DNA from: Acutalibacter sp. | GTDB lineage: Bacteria; Bacillota; Clostridia; Oscillospirales; Acutalibacteraceae | Direction of reading: 5' to 3' | DNA length: 64,000 nt | Assembly: GCA_022511515.1 (NCBI GenBank) | Contig: JAFLRP010000107.1 | Location: 1 to 64,000 of the forward strand | Shown: piece after piece, positions 1 through 8,585 of the stretch | How the letters are laid out: each line of letters starts with the position of its first letter | Position numbering within the stretch: the stretch's first letter is position 1 | Position numbers and translations under genes: made by a program | The notes under the pieces: model-generated | What the model saw: the letters and a program-made list of their open reading frames with translations, nothing else | The model's database searches: none | What the model was told of the DNA's origin: nothing

Positions 1-31
1 TGCCGCAGAAGGGGGAGAGGAGCAAAAAAAT

Positions 32-1189
32 ATGGAAAACAAATATCTTGGCATGACTCCGCCCTTGGGGTGGAATTCCTGGAACACCTTCACCTGGAAC
101 ATCAACGACGCCCTCATTCGGGAGACCGCCGACGCCATGGTCAGCTCCGGTCTGAAGGATGCGGGCTACGAGTACGTGGTCATCGACGACTGCTGGAGCC
201 TGAAACAGCGGGACGAAAACGGTAATCTTGTCCCCGATCCGGAGAAATTCCCCAACGGCATGAAGGCCGTGGCGGATTACGTCCACAGCAAGGGACTGAA
301 ATTCGGCATGTATTCTTGCAACGGCACCCACACCTGCGCGGGGTATCCCGGCAGCTTCGAGCACGAATTCCAGGACGCCGCCACCTTTGCCTCCTGGGGT
401 GTGGACTACCTGAAATACGACAACTGCTACAAGCCCGCCCACATGGACGGCGAGACATTGTACCGCCGGATGTCCCTTGCCCTGCGGAACTGCGGGCGGG
501 ATATCCTGTTCTCCGCCTGCAACTGGGGCCACGATGGCGTCCACAACTGGATCCAGAGCACGGGAGCTCAGTTGTTTCGCTCCACCGGCGACATTCAGGA
601 CAACTGGGAATCCATCAAGACGCTGGCGCTGTCCCAACTGGACAAGACCCAGTATTCCGGCCCCTTCTGCCACAACGACATCGATATGCTGGTGGTGGGT
701 ATGCACGGCGGCAGCAACAACGAGTACATCGGCAGCCTGGGCGGCTGTACCGACGAGGAGTACCGCACCCATTTCTCCCTGTGGGCGCTGATGAATTCCC
801 CGCTGATGATCGGCTGTGACATCCGCTCCATGAGCGATGTGACAAGGGAGACCCTGACAAACCCCGATATTCTGGCCATCAATCAGGATATCGAGTGCAG
901 AGGGCCCTATGTGCTGGGCCAATGGAACAACCCCGAAGCGGTGTTTGCCCTGGTAAAGCCCCTGTCCGACGGCTCTCTGGCCATTGGCCTGTTCAATCTG
1001 AGCGATAGAAGAAGCGAAATGTCCCTGCAGTTCTGGGATATGGGCATCACCTCCGCCGCCGGGATGGGACTGGAGCTGTACAACTGCTGGACTCACGAGA
1101 AGGAGGGCGTGTTCACCGAGCGCTGCGCCCGAGTCATCGAGCCCCACGGCTGTCAGGTGTTCCTCGGTAAGCTGGTGAAGGTGCGGTGA
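32..1189 (+). CDS. Alpha-galactosidase, glycoside hydrolase family 27
   Basis: This 385-residue protein is a GH27 alpha-galactosidase, which releases terminal alpha-linked galactose from oligosaccharides such as melibiose and raffinose. The N-terminus PPLGWNSWN and the VVIDDCW strand are family hallmarks. The YLKYDNC motif carries the expected nucleophile (Asp130), and RSTGDI (Asp187) carries the acid/base. The barrel is followed by a short C-terminal beta domain, and the length is normal for bacterial members. No signal peptide is seen, so it is probably cytoplasmic and acts on imported oligosaccharides. A GGGGGAGAGGAG ribosome binding site precedes the ATG. The stop overlaps the next gene (GTGA), so the two are translationally coupled. 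The upstream neighbour is outside the window, so the parent operon is unknown. Confidence 0.95.
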   Translation: MENKYLGMTPPLGWNSWNTFTWNINDALIRETADAMVSSGLKDAGYEYVVIDDCWSLKQRDENGNLVPDPEKFPNGMKAVADYVHSKGLKFGMYSCNGTHTCAGYPGSFEHEFQDAATFASWGVDYLKYDNCYKPAHMDGETLYRRMSLALRNCGRDILFSACNWGHDGVHNWIQSTGAQLFRSTGDIQDNWESIKTLALSQLDKTQYSGPFCHNDIDMLVVGMHGGSNNEYIGSLGGCTDEEYRTHFSLWALMNSPLMIGCDIRSMSDVTRETLTNPDILAINQDIECRGPYVLGQWNNPEAVFALVKPLSDGSLAIGLFNLSDRRSEMSLQFWDMGITSAAGMGLELYNCWTHEKEGVFTERCARVIEPHGCQVFLGKLVKVR

Positions 1190-1389
1190 GCAACTACAAG
1201 ACCTGCCGCCAGTGCGCAGCACCACTGGGTGCGGACGATATCGCCATTTACCGCAAGCTGGTATACCGGGGTGCCGAGGATTTCCTCTGTATCGACTGTC
1301 TGGCGGCGTATTTCAAATGTCCCAGAGAAGAAATCGAAAAGCGCATTCGTTACTACCGGGAAAGCGGTGAATGCACCTTGTTCCGCTAG
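1186..1389 (+). CDS. Small zinc-ribbon-like protein of unknown function
   Basis: A 67-residue protein that starts with GTG overlapping the TGA stop of the alpha-galactosidase gene. It has two CxxC pairs (CRQC near residue 7 and CIDC near residue 37), plus further Cys at about 45 and near the C-terminus (ECTLF), so a structural zinc site is likely. The rest is a short helical tail rich in Glu, Arg and Tyr. I do not recognise a characterised family. Coupling to the galactosidase gene suggests co-expression, but gives no function. Confidence 0.7.
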   Translation: MSNYKTCRQCAAPLGADDIAIYRKLVYRGAEDFLCIDCLAAYFKCPREEIEKRIRYYRESGECTLFR

Positions 1390-1398
1390 AAAAACTGT

Positions 1399-1441
1399 AA
1401 AGCGGGAAAAGTGAAAAAATGTAACACTTTTTTAACGCTTT
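1399..1441 (+). terminator. Weak intrinsic terminator after the galactosidase operon
   Basis: An inner stem AAAAGTG/CACTTTT (1407-1413 with 1425-1431) is nested within AAAGCG/CGCTTT and is followed by T-rich sequence. The stems are A/T-rich, so termination may be leaky. The rest of 1390-1684 holds no gene that I can support. Confidence 0.45.
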
Positions 1442-1582
1442 TCAGTTTGGAAAAAGTTGTGCTGTTTCGCCGAGTTTTTCAATATCTTCCCCCATATCTG
1501 GTGGCGCTTTTGCAATTGAAATGGAAATATGATGTGAATTATTTCGGATTTAGGTTGCAATTTCTTCCATACCGTGTTAAAC

Positions 1583-1611
1583 TGTAACCAAGATGTAACC
1601 AATTTGTAACC
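1583..1611 (+). promoter_or_regulatory. Three TGTAACC direct repeats at exact 11-bp spacing
   Basis: TGTAACC occurs at 1583-1589, 1594-1600 and 1605-1611, each separated by 4 bp. Heptamer direct repeats with an 11-bp period are the binding architecture of OmpR/PhoB-family response regulators, so this is a candidate activator or repressor site. It lies 74 bp upstream of the small membrane protein gene at 1685. The regulator itself is not identified. Confidence 0.45.
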
Positions 1612-1684
1612 GATCCGCCAAAAGGCAGCAAACAAGCGGGTTCGGAGGAACAAATCGAAAACAACTTGGGAAAGGGGCGAGACG

Positions 1685-2089
1685 ATGCGGCACGGCGTAT
1701 GGAAAGGTATTTTGACCTTTGTGCTGGTATTGGTCCTCACAGTGGGTACTGTGGCGACGCTGAGCACTGCTACTGCGGCCAAGGCGGAGACCGCAACGGC
1801 CCGGTATTCCCAAAAGGTCCGGGAAGCCCAGACTTCCACTGCTACGGAGCTTTCTGCCCCCGTTCATGAGGAGTCTCATCCTTGGATCAGCATCGGCGCG
1901 TTTGTCCTTGTGTTGGCGGTCACGGGGCTTGGCTGCACCGCCTATTTCCGTTCTCGGCGGAAGGAGCAGGAACGCAGGGCGCAGGCGGAAAAGCGCCGTG
2001 CAGAACGGCAGCGCAGAGCGGCGCAGCGCGCTGCGGAACGGCAGTACGCCTACAGGGTCACAGCGACCCCTTCTATCAGACGAATTTGA
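1685..2089 (+). CDS. Small two-TM membrane protein with basic C-terminal tail
   Basis: A 134-residue protein of no recognised family. It has an N-terminal hydrophobic segment (about residues 7-32), a short Thr/Glu-rich loop, a second membrane segment (about 68-88), and then a highly charged tail of repeated Arg/Gln/Ala/Glu (ERRAQAEKRRAERQRRA type), likely a cytoplasmic coiled helix. It stands alone between two terminator-like hairpins and has its own candidate regulatory site (the TGTAACC repeats). A GGGGCG-type ribosome binding site precedes the ATG. Function unknown. Confidence 0.6.
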   Translation: MRHGVWKGILTFVLVLVLTVGTVATLSTATAAKAETATARYSQKVREAQTSTATELSAPVHEESHPWISIGAFVLVLAVTGLGCTAYFRSRRKEQERRAQAEKRRAERQRRAAQRAAERQYAYRVTATPSIRRI

Positions 2090-2124
2090 GGAATCTTTTT
2101 CATTAGAATATCTCCTTAGCTGAG

Positions 2125-2157
2125 ACCGGGTCGGGGGCAACCGACCCGGTTTCGGCT
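2125..2157 (+). terminator. Intrinsic terminator after the small membrane protein gene
   Basis: A 10-bp stem ACCGGGTCGG/CCGACCCGGT (2125-2134, 2141-2150) with a 6-nt loop is followed by TTCGGCTTTC. The stem is strong and the T-tail is interrupted. Confidence 0.65.
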
Positions 2158-2286
2158 TTCTGGAAATAAATTGGCAAATATTCCCTGAAAAGCGGAAAAA
2201 TTCCCGTTTTTCCCGGTGCTAAGGCGTTCTTTTCCCGGCTTTCGCCGCGAAAATCACTTGAATACGCTGAATTCACAAGAAAATCC

Positions 2287-2315
2287 TTGAAATTTTCCCG
2301 GTTTCAGGGTATTAT
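2287..2315 (+). promoter_or_regulatory. Sigma-A promoter of the SLH surface protein
   Basis: TTGAAA (2287-2292), a 17-bp spacer, then TATTAT (2310-2315). It lies 41 bp upstream of the AGGAGG-preceded ATG at 2356 and supports that start over upstream in-frame codons. Confidence 0.65.
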
Positions 2316-2355
2316 GATATTCATGGAAATTTCCCTCGAAACAGGAGGTTATCTT

Positions 2356-3939
2356 ATGAAACGGGATCGAAACAGAAAGGCGCTCCGGCTCTTGTCCCTG
2401 CTGCTGGCTTTTCTGCTGGCAGCAACCGCCCTGCCCATCCACGCCTTTGCGGCGGACACCGTAGTCTATCAGACGCCGGAAGGGGGCTTTTTGGCTCTGA
2501 ACCGGCTGAACGGCGCACTGGTAAGCGCTGTCAATATCACGGGGGATCTGGTGATTCCCAGTTCCATACAAGGCATTACGGTCATCTCCATTGCGGACGC
2601 CGCATTTTACGGCTGTGATCAGATGACCTCCGTTACCGTGCCGGCCACGGTGAAAACCATCGGCGACAGGGCCTTCGGCGCCTGTACTTCTCTGCGTACC
2701 GCCCGGCTGGGAGAAGGTCTGACCTATCTGGGAAAGGATTCTTTCCGGTACTGCTATGCGCTGGCCGATATCACCCTGCCATCCACACTGACCTCTATCG
2801 AAAGCTACACCTTCGCCTCTTGTCTGGCGCTTCATTCCATCACCATTCCCACCAGCGTCACCAGCTTGGGGAGCTATAGTTTCTATGGCTGTGTCAATCT
2901 TTCTTCCATTGTTTTGCCCGACTACATTCGGGAAATCGGAGAGTATGCTTTCGGAAATTGCACTTCTCTGAGATCCATTACCCTGCCGTCTTACCTCACA
3001 TATTTGCCCACCGCCCTGTTTTACGGCTGTACGGCTCTGTCTCAGGTAAAGCTTTCCGGCAACGTGAAGTACATCGGGAAATCCGCCTTTGGCGGCTGCG
3101 CCTCTCTGACCCAACTGGTCCTGCCGAACGGTGTGGAGAAAATCTATGAGGGCGCTTTTGACGGCTGTAAGAATCTCGTTGCCATCTCCATGCCCAGTTC
3201 CATCGACGGCATCGCCTACGACGCCTTTGACGACTGTGAAAATGTGACCTTCTATGTGGACAGAAATGGCTCCTATTCTCAGGTGTTTGCCGCCGCCAAT
3301 GGGATCCCCTTTGTGGTGGGCACGCTGGAAAATCCTGACAATCAGGGCCAGGGCGGCAACGGAAACGGCGGCGGAGGAGGGATCGGAAATTACCCGGCCA
3401 CCCCCTTTACGGACGCGCAGAATCACTGGGCCAGGGCCTACATTGAGTGGGCCTATGCCATGGGATATTTTTCGGGCACCACTGCCACCACCTTCTCGCC
3501 TGATCAGGCGGTGACAAGAGGTATGCTGGTGGCTCTGCTGTACCGCATTGAGGGCAGCCCCACAGCGGGGACCTGCAGCTTTACCGATGTGCCCTCCAAT
3601 CAATACTACGCCAAGGCCGTGGCCTGGGCGGAAAGCACCAGAGTGGTCAGCGGCACCAGTGCTACGACTTTCTCGCCGTCCCTGAGCATTACCCGGGAGC
3701 AACTGGCTGCCATGCTGTACCGCTACGCACAGCACAAGGGCAAAGACGTGTCCGCCCGGGGAGATATGAGCCAGTTTAAAGACACCTCCAGTATCAGCAG
3801 CTACGCCGGTACGGCCATTTCCTGGGCTGTGGGCGCAGGCATCATCAACGGCAAGGGCGGCGGCACGCTGGACCCCAAGGGCCGTGCCACTCGGGCCGAA
3901 ACTGCCGTGATGCTGCAGAAGTTTACGAATCTGAAATAA
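2356..3939 (+). CDS. Secreted cell-surface protein: BspA-type leucine-rich repeats plus SLH domains
   Basis: A 527-residue exported protein. A basic N-terminus and a hydrophobic stretch ending in HAFAA form a signal peptide (about residues 1-32). Residues about 60-310 are tandem BspA-like (LRR_5) repeats, seen as repeated units with GCxxLxxIxLPxxVxxIGxxAF. A Gly/Asn linker (about 330-345) leads to three S-layer-homology modules (PFTDAQNHWARAYIEWA..., with later copies carrying TRGMLV, TREQLA and TRAETA). SLH domains bind secondary cell-wall polymer, so the protein should sit on the cell wall with the LRR part facing out. The start was chosen at ATG 2356, with AGGAGG 9 bp upstream. Its ligand is unknown; surface LRRs of this type are linked to adhesion in other bacteria. 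Confidence 0.9.
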   Translation: MKRDRNRKALRLLSLLLAFLLAATALPIHAFAADTVVYQTPEGGFLALNRLNGALVSAVNITGDLVIPSSIQGITVISIADAAFYGCDQMTSVTVPATVKTIGDRAFGACTSLRTARLGEGLTYLGKDSFRYCYALADITLPSTLTSIESYTFASCLALHSITIPTSVTSLGSYSFYGCVNLSSIVLPDYIREIGEYAFGNCTSLRSITLPSYLTYLPTALFYGCTALSQVKLSGNVKYIGKSAFGGCASLTQLVLPNGVEKIYEGAFDGCKNLVAISMPSSIDGIAYDAFDDCENVTFYVDRNGSYSQVFAAANGIPFVVGTLENPDNQGQGGNGNGGGGGIGNYPATPFTDAQNHWARAYIEWAYAMGYFSGTTATTFSPDQAVTRGMLVALLYRIEGSPTAGTCSFTDVPSNQYYAKAVAWAESTRVVSGTSATTFSPSLSITREQLAAMLYRYAQHKGKDVSARGDMSQFKDTSSISSYAGTAISWAVGAGIINGKGGGTLDPKGRATRAETAVMLQKFTNLK

Positions 3940-3955
3940 AAAGGGCCGTTGTAAG

Positions 3956-3990
3956 CAGCATGGCTGCCATGCGGCCATGCTGTTCTTGCT
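3956..3990 (+). terminator. Candidate terminator after the SLH protein
   Basis: A 9-bp stem CAGCATGGC/GCCATGCTG (3956-3964, 3974-3982) is followed by a mixed T-rich stretch. Moderate confidence because the T-tail is broken. The sequence up to 4100 holds no other gene. Confidence 0.5.
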
Positions 3991-4103
3991 GTTTTGATAA
4001 AAAACCAAAGCACTGTAGAAAGCCGTGGATGGACCACCGGGTTTCGTTGTGCAAAGACCGGCCTTACTGCAAAAAGGATGTGGCCGGGTTGCTTAGCATT
4101 ACT

Positions 4104-4126
4104 CCCGTGAAAACTATCTTCACGGG
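4104..4126 (+). other. Hairpin just upstream of the potA ribosome binding site
   Basis: A perfect 8-bp stem CCCGTGAA/TTCACGGG with a 7-nt loop ends 8 nt before the AGGAGG of potA. It may protect the mRNA 5' end or modulate translation. I could not match the leader to a known riboswitch class. Confidence 0.4.
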
Positions 4127-4147
4127 TAAGAAATAGGAGGTAGAGAG

Positions 4148-5296
4148 TTGGAAAAAAGCATCATTTCGTTAAAAGACATCGCTGTTTCTTACGATGGGGA
4201 GCAGGTGCTGAAGAACTTCCATCTGGACATTCGGGATGGAGAATTTGTCACACTGCTGGGTCCCTCCGGGTGCGGAAAAACCACTGTGCTCAGGACGATC
4301 GGGGGATTCCTCACGCCGGATTCTGGCGAGGTCTTTTTTAACGGAACAAACATCACCGCGCTGCCGCCCTACAAGCGGGAGGTCAACACGATTTTTCAGA
4401 AGTATGCCTTGTTCCCCCATCTGAACGTGTACGACAATATCGCTTTCGGGATGCGGCTCAAGAAGAAAAGCGAAAAAGAGGTCAAAGAGACTGTCCACAG
4501 GATGCTCGCCATGGTGAATCTCAGCGGATATGCCCACCGGGGTATCGGCCAGCTTTCCGGCGGCCAGCAGCAGCGTGTGGCCATTGCCCGGGCGCTGGCA
4601 GTAGAACCGAAAATCCTGTTGCTGGATGAACCTCTGGGCGCACTGGACCTGAAACTCCGGAAGGACATGCAGGTGGAGCTGAAAAAGCTCCAGCAGCGGA
4701 CGGGCATTACCTTCATTTTCGTCACTCACGATCAGGAAGAAGCCCTCTCCATGTCCGATACGGTGGTGGTGATGGACGGCGGCGTGATCCAACAGATCGG
4801 CACGCCTACCGATATTTACAACGAGCCGAAAAACGCCTTTGTGGCTGATTTTATCGGAGAATCCAATATTCTGGACGGCGTTATGCTGGAGGACTATAAA
4901 GTCAAATTCGCCGGGCATGAATTCGCCTGTCTCGACAGCGGCTTCGGCACAAAGACCCCGGTAGACGTGGTCATCCGGCCGGAGGACATCGATGTGGTGG
5001 AGCCCGCCTCCACCCACATCACCGGCGAAGTGACGGCGGTGACCTTCAAGGGCGTCCACTATGAGATCATCGTGGACGTGGAGGGCTTCAAGTGGATGAT
5101 CCAGTCCACGGACTGCCGGCAGGTGGGGGACAGGATCGGTTTGTCCCTGACCCCCGACGATATCCACGTCATGGCGAAGTCGGAATATTCCGGCATGTTC
5201 GGCGATTACAGCACCTTCAGCGATGAGATGGACGAGGATATCGCCGCTACGGAAGAAGCCGCAGAGGGAGCCGAGGAGGGAGGATACAATCAATGA
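4148..5296 (+). CDS. potA: Spermidine/putrescine-type ABC importer, ATPase subunit
   Basis: This 382-residue ABC ATPase powers uptake of polyamines or a related cationic solute. Walker [10 protein letters not shown] is near residue 37, the signature LSGGQQQR near 136, Walker B LLLDEPLG near 157 and the switch His in VTHDQEE. A C-terminal TOBE-like regulatory domain follows residue 280, and an acidic tail closes the protein. The start is TTG, 7 nt after an AGGAGG, and is the only codon well placed for it. The stop overlaps the ATG of the first permease (ATGA). The gene order ATPase-permease-permease-binding protein is the classic pot operon, so the assignment rests on both sequence and context. 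The transported solute is inferred from family. Confidence 0.93.
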   Translation: MEKSIISLKDIAVSYDGEQVLKNFHLDIRDGEFVTLLGPSGCGKTTVLRTIGGFLTPDSGEVFFNGTNITALPPYKREVNTIFQKYALFPHLNVYDNIAFGMRLKKKSEKEVKETVHRMLAMVNLSGYAHRGIGQLSGGQQQRVAIARALAVEPKILLLDEPLGALDLKLRKDMQVELKKLQQRTGITFIFVTHDQEEALSMSDTVVVMDGGVIQQIGTPTDIYNEPKNAFVADFIGESNILDGVMLEDYKVKFAGHEFACLDSGFGTKTPVDVVIRPEDIDVVEPASTHITGEVTAVTFKGVHYEIIVDVEGFKWMIQSTDCRQVGDRIGLSLTPDDIHVMAKSEYSGMFGDYSTFSDEMDEDIAATEEAAEGAEEGGYNQ

Positions 5297-6120
5297 AGCG
5301 TACCCGTACCCGGCTGCTTTCCGCCCCTTACACCGTCTGGGTGACGGTGTTTATCGTGGTCCCCATGCTGCTGGTGGTGTGGTTTGCTTTCACCGACAGG
5401 GCCGGGCAGTTCACGATGGAAAATATTCTCAGCGTGGGGCAGTATTCCAATGTATTTCTTCGTTCCATCTGGCTGGGAGCAGTGGCGACGGCGGTTTCCC
5501 TGCTGTTTGGCTATCCCCTTGCCTACATCATTTCCAGAACAAGCGTGAAGCGGCAAAGCGTCATGGTCATGCTTGTCATGCTGCCCATGTGGATGAATTT
5601 TTTGCTGCGCACCTACGCGTGGATGAGTCTGCTGGAAGATAACGGCCTAATCAACGCCTTTTTCGTCAATTTGGGCTTGCCCCGGTTTCACATGATCAAC
5701 ACGGCGGGGGCCGTGGTGCTGGGCATGGTGTACAATTACATTCCCTACATGATCTTGCCGCTGTATTCCGTTTTGACGAAGATCGACCCCAGTGTCATCG
5801 AGGCGGCTCAGGACTTGGGCGCCAGCGACCGCAAGGTGTTTTTGAAGGTCATTTTTCCCATGAGCATGCCCGGGGTGATTTCCGGCGTGACCATGGTGTT
5901 CGTGCCGGCGGTCAGTACCTTTATCATCTCCAAAATGCTGGGCGGCGGGGCAAACCTTCTGATCGGCGACCTGATCGATATGCAATTTCTGGGCAGCGCC
6001 TATAACCCCAATCTGGGCTCTGCCATTTCTCTGGTGCTGATGGTGATCATCCTGATCTGCATGGGCATCATGGATCAGTTTGACGACGGGGAAGCTGCGG
6101 GGGGAGGTGTGATGCCGTGA
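5293..6120 (+). CDS. potB: Polyamine-type ABC importer, permease subunit 1
   Basis: A 275-residue inner-membrane permease with about six membrane segments, starting at the N-terminal hydrophobic stretch near residue 15. The EAA loop that contacts the ATPase is visible as [25 protein letters not shown]. It resembles PotB in size and order. The ATG overlaps the potA stop (ATGA), and the stop overlaps the next GTG start (GTGA), so all four pot genes are translationally coupled. It pairs with the second permease to form the channel. Confidence 0.92.
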   Translation: MKRTRTRLLSAPYTVWVTVFIVVPMLLVVWFAFTDRAGQFTMENILSVGQYSNVFLRSIWLGAVATAVSLLFGYPLAYIISRTSVKRQSVMVMLVMLPMWMNFLLRTYAWMSLLEDNGLINAFFVNLGLPRFHMINTAGAVVLGMVYNYIPYMILPLYSVLTKIDPSVIEAAQDLGASDRKVFLKVIFPMSMPGVISGVTMVFVPAVSTFIISKMLGGGANLLIGDLIDMQFLGSAYNPNLGSAISLVLMVIILICMGIMDQFDDGEAAGGGVMP

Positions 6121-6947
6121 AAAAAGTGGTTACCAGAGCATACACGTTTCTCATGTTCCTATTTTTGTATGCGCCCATTTTGGTGCTGATCGTCTTCTCC
6201 TTCAACGACACGGACACCTCCAGCCGCACAGTGTGGAGCGGTTTTTCTCTGCGTTGGTATCAAAAGCTGTTTGAGGACAGGCTGATTCTGGAGGCGCTGC
6301 GGAATTCTCTCTTGATCGCCATCATCGCCGCCGTGGCTGCCACGGTTTTGGGTACGGTGGCGGCAGTGGGGATCAATTCCATGAAAAAGCTGCCCCGGCG
6401 TATCATGATGAATCTGACCAATTTCCCCATGGTGAACCCGGACATCGTCACCGGCGTTTCCCTGATGCTGCTGTTTGTTTTTGCCGTAGGAGTGTTCGGC
6501 GGCAGGTCTCTGGGTATGGGCTCGCTGATCGCCGCCCATATCACGTTCTGCTTACCCTATGTGATTTTGTCCGTACTGCCGAAGCTGCGGCAGATGGATT
6601 CCAATCTCTTTGAAGCGGCTCAGGACCTGGGCTGTCCGCCGGTAAAGGCCTTTTTCAAGGTGGTGCTGCCGGAGATCGCTCCCGGTATCGTCACCGGCAT
6701 GATTATGGCCTTTACCCTGTCCATCGATGATTTCGTCATCAGCTATTTCACCAGCGGCACTACTCAGACTCTGCCCATCTACATCTATTCCATGACGCGA
6801 AAGCGGGTCAGCCCGGAGATCAATGCCCTTTCTACGGTGCTGTTTGCCGTGGTGATGGTGCTGCTCGTTGTGGTGAATGTCCGGCAGGCCAAGGATAACA
6901 AAGATCCTGCCAGCCATCAGCGAAAGGAGGAGACCCCGAACTTATGA
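6117..6947 (+). CDS. potC: Polyamine-type ABC importer, permease subunit 2
   Basis: A 276-residue permease with about six membrane helices and an EAA loop (EAAQDLGCPPVKAFFKVVLPEIAPG). It is similar to PotC and forms the heterodimeric channel with the preceding subunit. The start is GTG within a GTGA overlap with potB. The end overlaps the substrate-binding protein gene by 4 bp. The C-terminal tail is short, charged and cytoplasmic. Confidence 0.92.
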   Translation: MKKVVTRAYTFLMFLFLYAPILVLIVFSFNDTDTSSRTVWSGFSLRWYQKLFEDRLILEALRNSLLIAIIAAVAATVLGTVAAVGINSMKKLPRRIMMNLTNFPMVNPDIVTGVSLMLLFVFAVGVFGGRSLGMGSLIAAHITFCLPYVILSVLPKLRQMDSNLFEAAQDLGCPPVKAFFKVVLPEIAPGIVTGMIMAFTLSIDDFVISYFTSGTTQTLPIYIYSMTRKRVSPEINALSTVLFAVVMVLLVVVNVRQAKDNKDPASHQRKEETPNL

Positions 6948-8116
6948 AACACCTTCTTTCGCTATTGCTGGTCCTTGTTCTGGTGTTCTGCTGCAGCTCT
7001 GCCGCCTTCGCGGAAGAGCCGGATACCAGCGTGGTGCTAAACGTGTACAACTGGGGCGAATATATCGCCAACGGTACCGACGGCTCTATGGACGTGAACG
7101 CCGAATTCACCCGCCGGACAGGTATTCAGGTGAATTACACTACCTTTGACAGCAACGAATCCATGTATTCCAAGCTGGCGGGAGGCGGGGCGGACTACGA
7201 CGTCATTATCCCCTCCGACTACATGGTATCCCGGCTCTTACAGGAAAATATGCTGGCAGAGCTGAATTTCGACAACATCCCCAATTTGCAGTATATTGAC
7301 GAGCAATTCCTCGATCCGGACTACGACCCCGGCGGGAAGCATTCCGTTCCTTACACTTGGGGCGTGGTGGGGCTGTTCTACAACACGGACTACATTGAGG
7401 AGGAAATCACCGGCTGGGACGCCCTCTGGAACGTGGACTACGCCGGAAAGATCCTGATGTTTGACAATCCCCGGGATGCCTTTGCCATTGCCCAGTTCCG
7501 GTTGGGGCAGGATCTGAATACCACGGATCTGAAGGACTGGGAGGAAGCGGCGGAGCTTTTGAAGGTTCAAAAACCTCTGCTGCAGGCCTATGTCATGGAC
7601 CAGATCTTTGACAAGATGGAAAGCGGCGAAGCGTGGATCGCCCCTTATTATGCCGGTGACGCCGCTATTCTGGTGGAAAACAGCGATTCTATCGAGTTCG
7701 TTGTGCCGGAGGAGGGGACCAATTTCTTCGTGGACGCCATCTGCATTCCCATCACTTCCAGCCACAAGCGGGAGGCGGAGGAATATATCAATTTCCTGTG
7801 CGATCCGGAGATCGCCGGAGCGAACATGGACTATGTGGGCTATTCCACCCCGGAGACTGCCGCCAAGGATTACATGGACGAGGAAATCGTTGAGAGTCCC
7901 ATCCATTATCCCAGTGAGGAAGTGCTCCAAAACACCCAGGTCTTTGTGAACCTGCCGGAGGACGTGAGCAAGCACATCGACACCCTCTGGGCGGAAGTGA
8001 AGATGGGCGGCCCGGGAGAATCCGCCGTGCTGGTGGCCATCATTGTAGGCTTCTTAGCGGTTTACATTGCTATCATCCTCTATAAGCGGCACAAACGTAA
8101 GCGGGAGCTGGCGTAA
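6944..8116 (+). CDS. potD: Polyamine-type ABC importer, substrate-binding protein with C-terminal membrane anchor
   Basis: A 390-residue extracytoplasmic binding protein of the PotD/PotF family. Residues 1-23 form a signal peptide ending in SAAFA. The family opening VLNVYNWGEYI follows, then DVIIPSDYMVSRL and, later, the substrate-pocket segment WIAPYYAGDAA. Unlike most Gram-positive binding proteins there is no clear lipobox. Instead a membrane helix is predicted at about residues 360-381, followed by a basic tail (YKRHKRKRE), so the protein is probably anchored at its C-terminus. It is the last gene of the operon and is followed by a terminator. Solute specificity (spermidine, putrescine or other) is inferred from family only. 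Confidence 0.9.
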   Translation: MKHLLSLLLVLVLVFCCSSAAFAEEPDTSVVLNVYNWGEYIANGTDGSMDVNAEFTRRTGIQVNYTTFDSNESMYSKLAGGGADYDVIIPSDYMVSRLLQENMLAELNFDNIPNLQYIDEQFLDPDYDPGGKHSVPYTWGVVGLFYNTDYIEEEITGWDALWNVDYAGKILMFDNPRDAFAIAQFRLGQDLNTTDLKDWEEAAELLKVQKPLLQAYVMDQIFDKMESGEAWIAPYYAGDAAILVENSDSIEFVVPEEGTNFFVDAICIPITSSHKREAEEYINFLCDPEIAGANMDYVGYSTPETAAKDYMDEEIVESPIHYPSEEVLQNTQVFVNLPEDVSKHIDTLWAEVKMGGPGESAVLVAIIVGFLAVYIAIILYKRHKRKRELA

Positions 8117-8142
8117 ACTGTAAAGGCAAATAGCTTTATGGC

Positions 8143-8175
8143 AAAACCTCGGAATTTCCGGGGTTTTTCTTTTTC
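8143..8175 (+). terminator. Intrinsic terminator of the pot operon
   Basis: A stem AAAACC-CGG/CCG-GGTTTT with an AATTT loop is followed by a run of T (TTTTTCTTTTT). It lies directly after the potD stop. Confidence 0.75.
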
Positions 8176-8208
8176 CCTTAGTCTCTGCTTTCGCACAGGC
8201 CAGTCTCT

Positions 8209-8243
8209 GCGCGGAAGATAGTCTTTTGGGCTATCTTCCGCGC
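8209..8243. repeat. Isolated 13-bp hairpin related to the intergenic mosaics
   Basis: A perfect inverted repeat, GCGCGGAAGATAG (8209-8221) and CTATCTTCCGCGC (8231-8243), with a 9-nt loop. Its core GGAAGATAG/CTATCTTCC resembles the hairpins at 12173-12275. There is no T-tail, so it is not a simple terminator. The rest of 8244-8470 holds no gene that I can support. Confidence 0.6.
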
Positions 8244-8472
8244 AACTATGGCACCGAAGATAGGCACACACCAGAATGCGTAGCGGGTATCACTGGAGAA
8301 AAAATCGATAAGCTGCAAAAATGCGAGAGGAACCCCTTTATTTTGAAAACTGATGGGGTGAAGAGCCACACTGGTTTTTGCATTTCTCTTACCCACTGAC
8401 ATATCTTCTAAATTCTCTCAAAATCCATAGAAAACTTCGGCGTTTCGCCCAGTGAAATTTTCGGAAAAAGTC

Positions 8473-8500
8473 TTGCCTTTTTCGGTGACTGTGCTAAAAT
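8473..8500 (+). promoter_or_regulatory. Candidate promoter of the ABC exporter pair
   Basis: TTGCCT (8473-8478), a 16-bp spacer, then TAAAAT (8495-8500), 85 bp upstream of the exporter start. Confidence 0.45.
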
Positions 8501-8585
8501 TTCCAGTGTTTTGAGGCGGTTCGGGTCCGACTTCCGTTGCCTAAAACAATTTTTGGAGTTCCTTTTTTGATAAAGGAGGAGTTTT

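Noticed and set aside
3990-4147. Possible riboswitch in the potA leader
   Set aside because: Several short stems exist, but none matches a known aptamer pattern that I can verify by eye.
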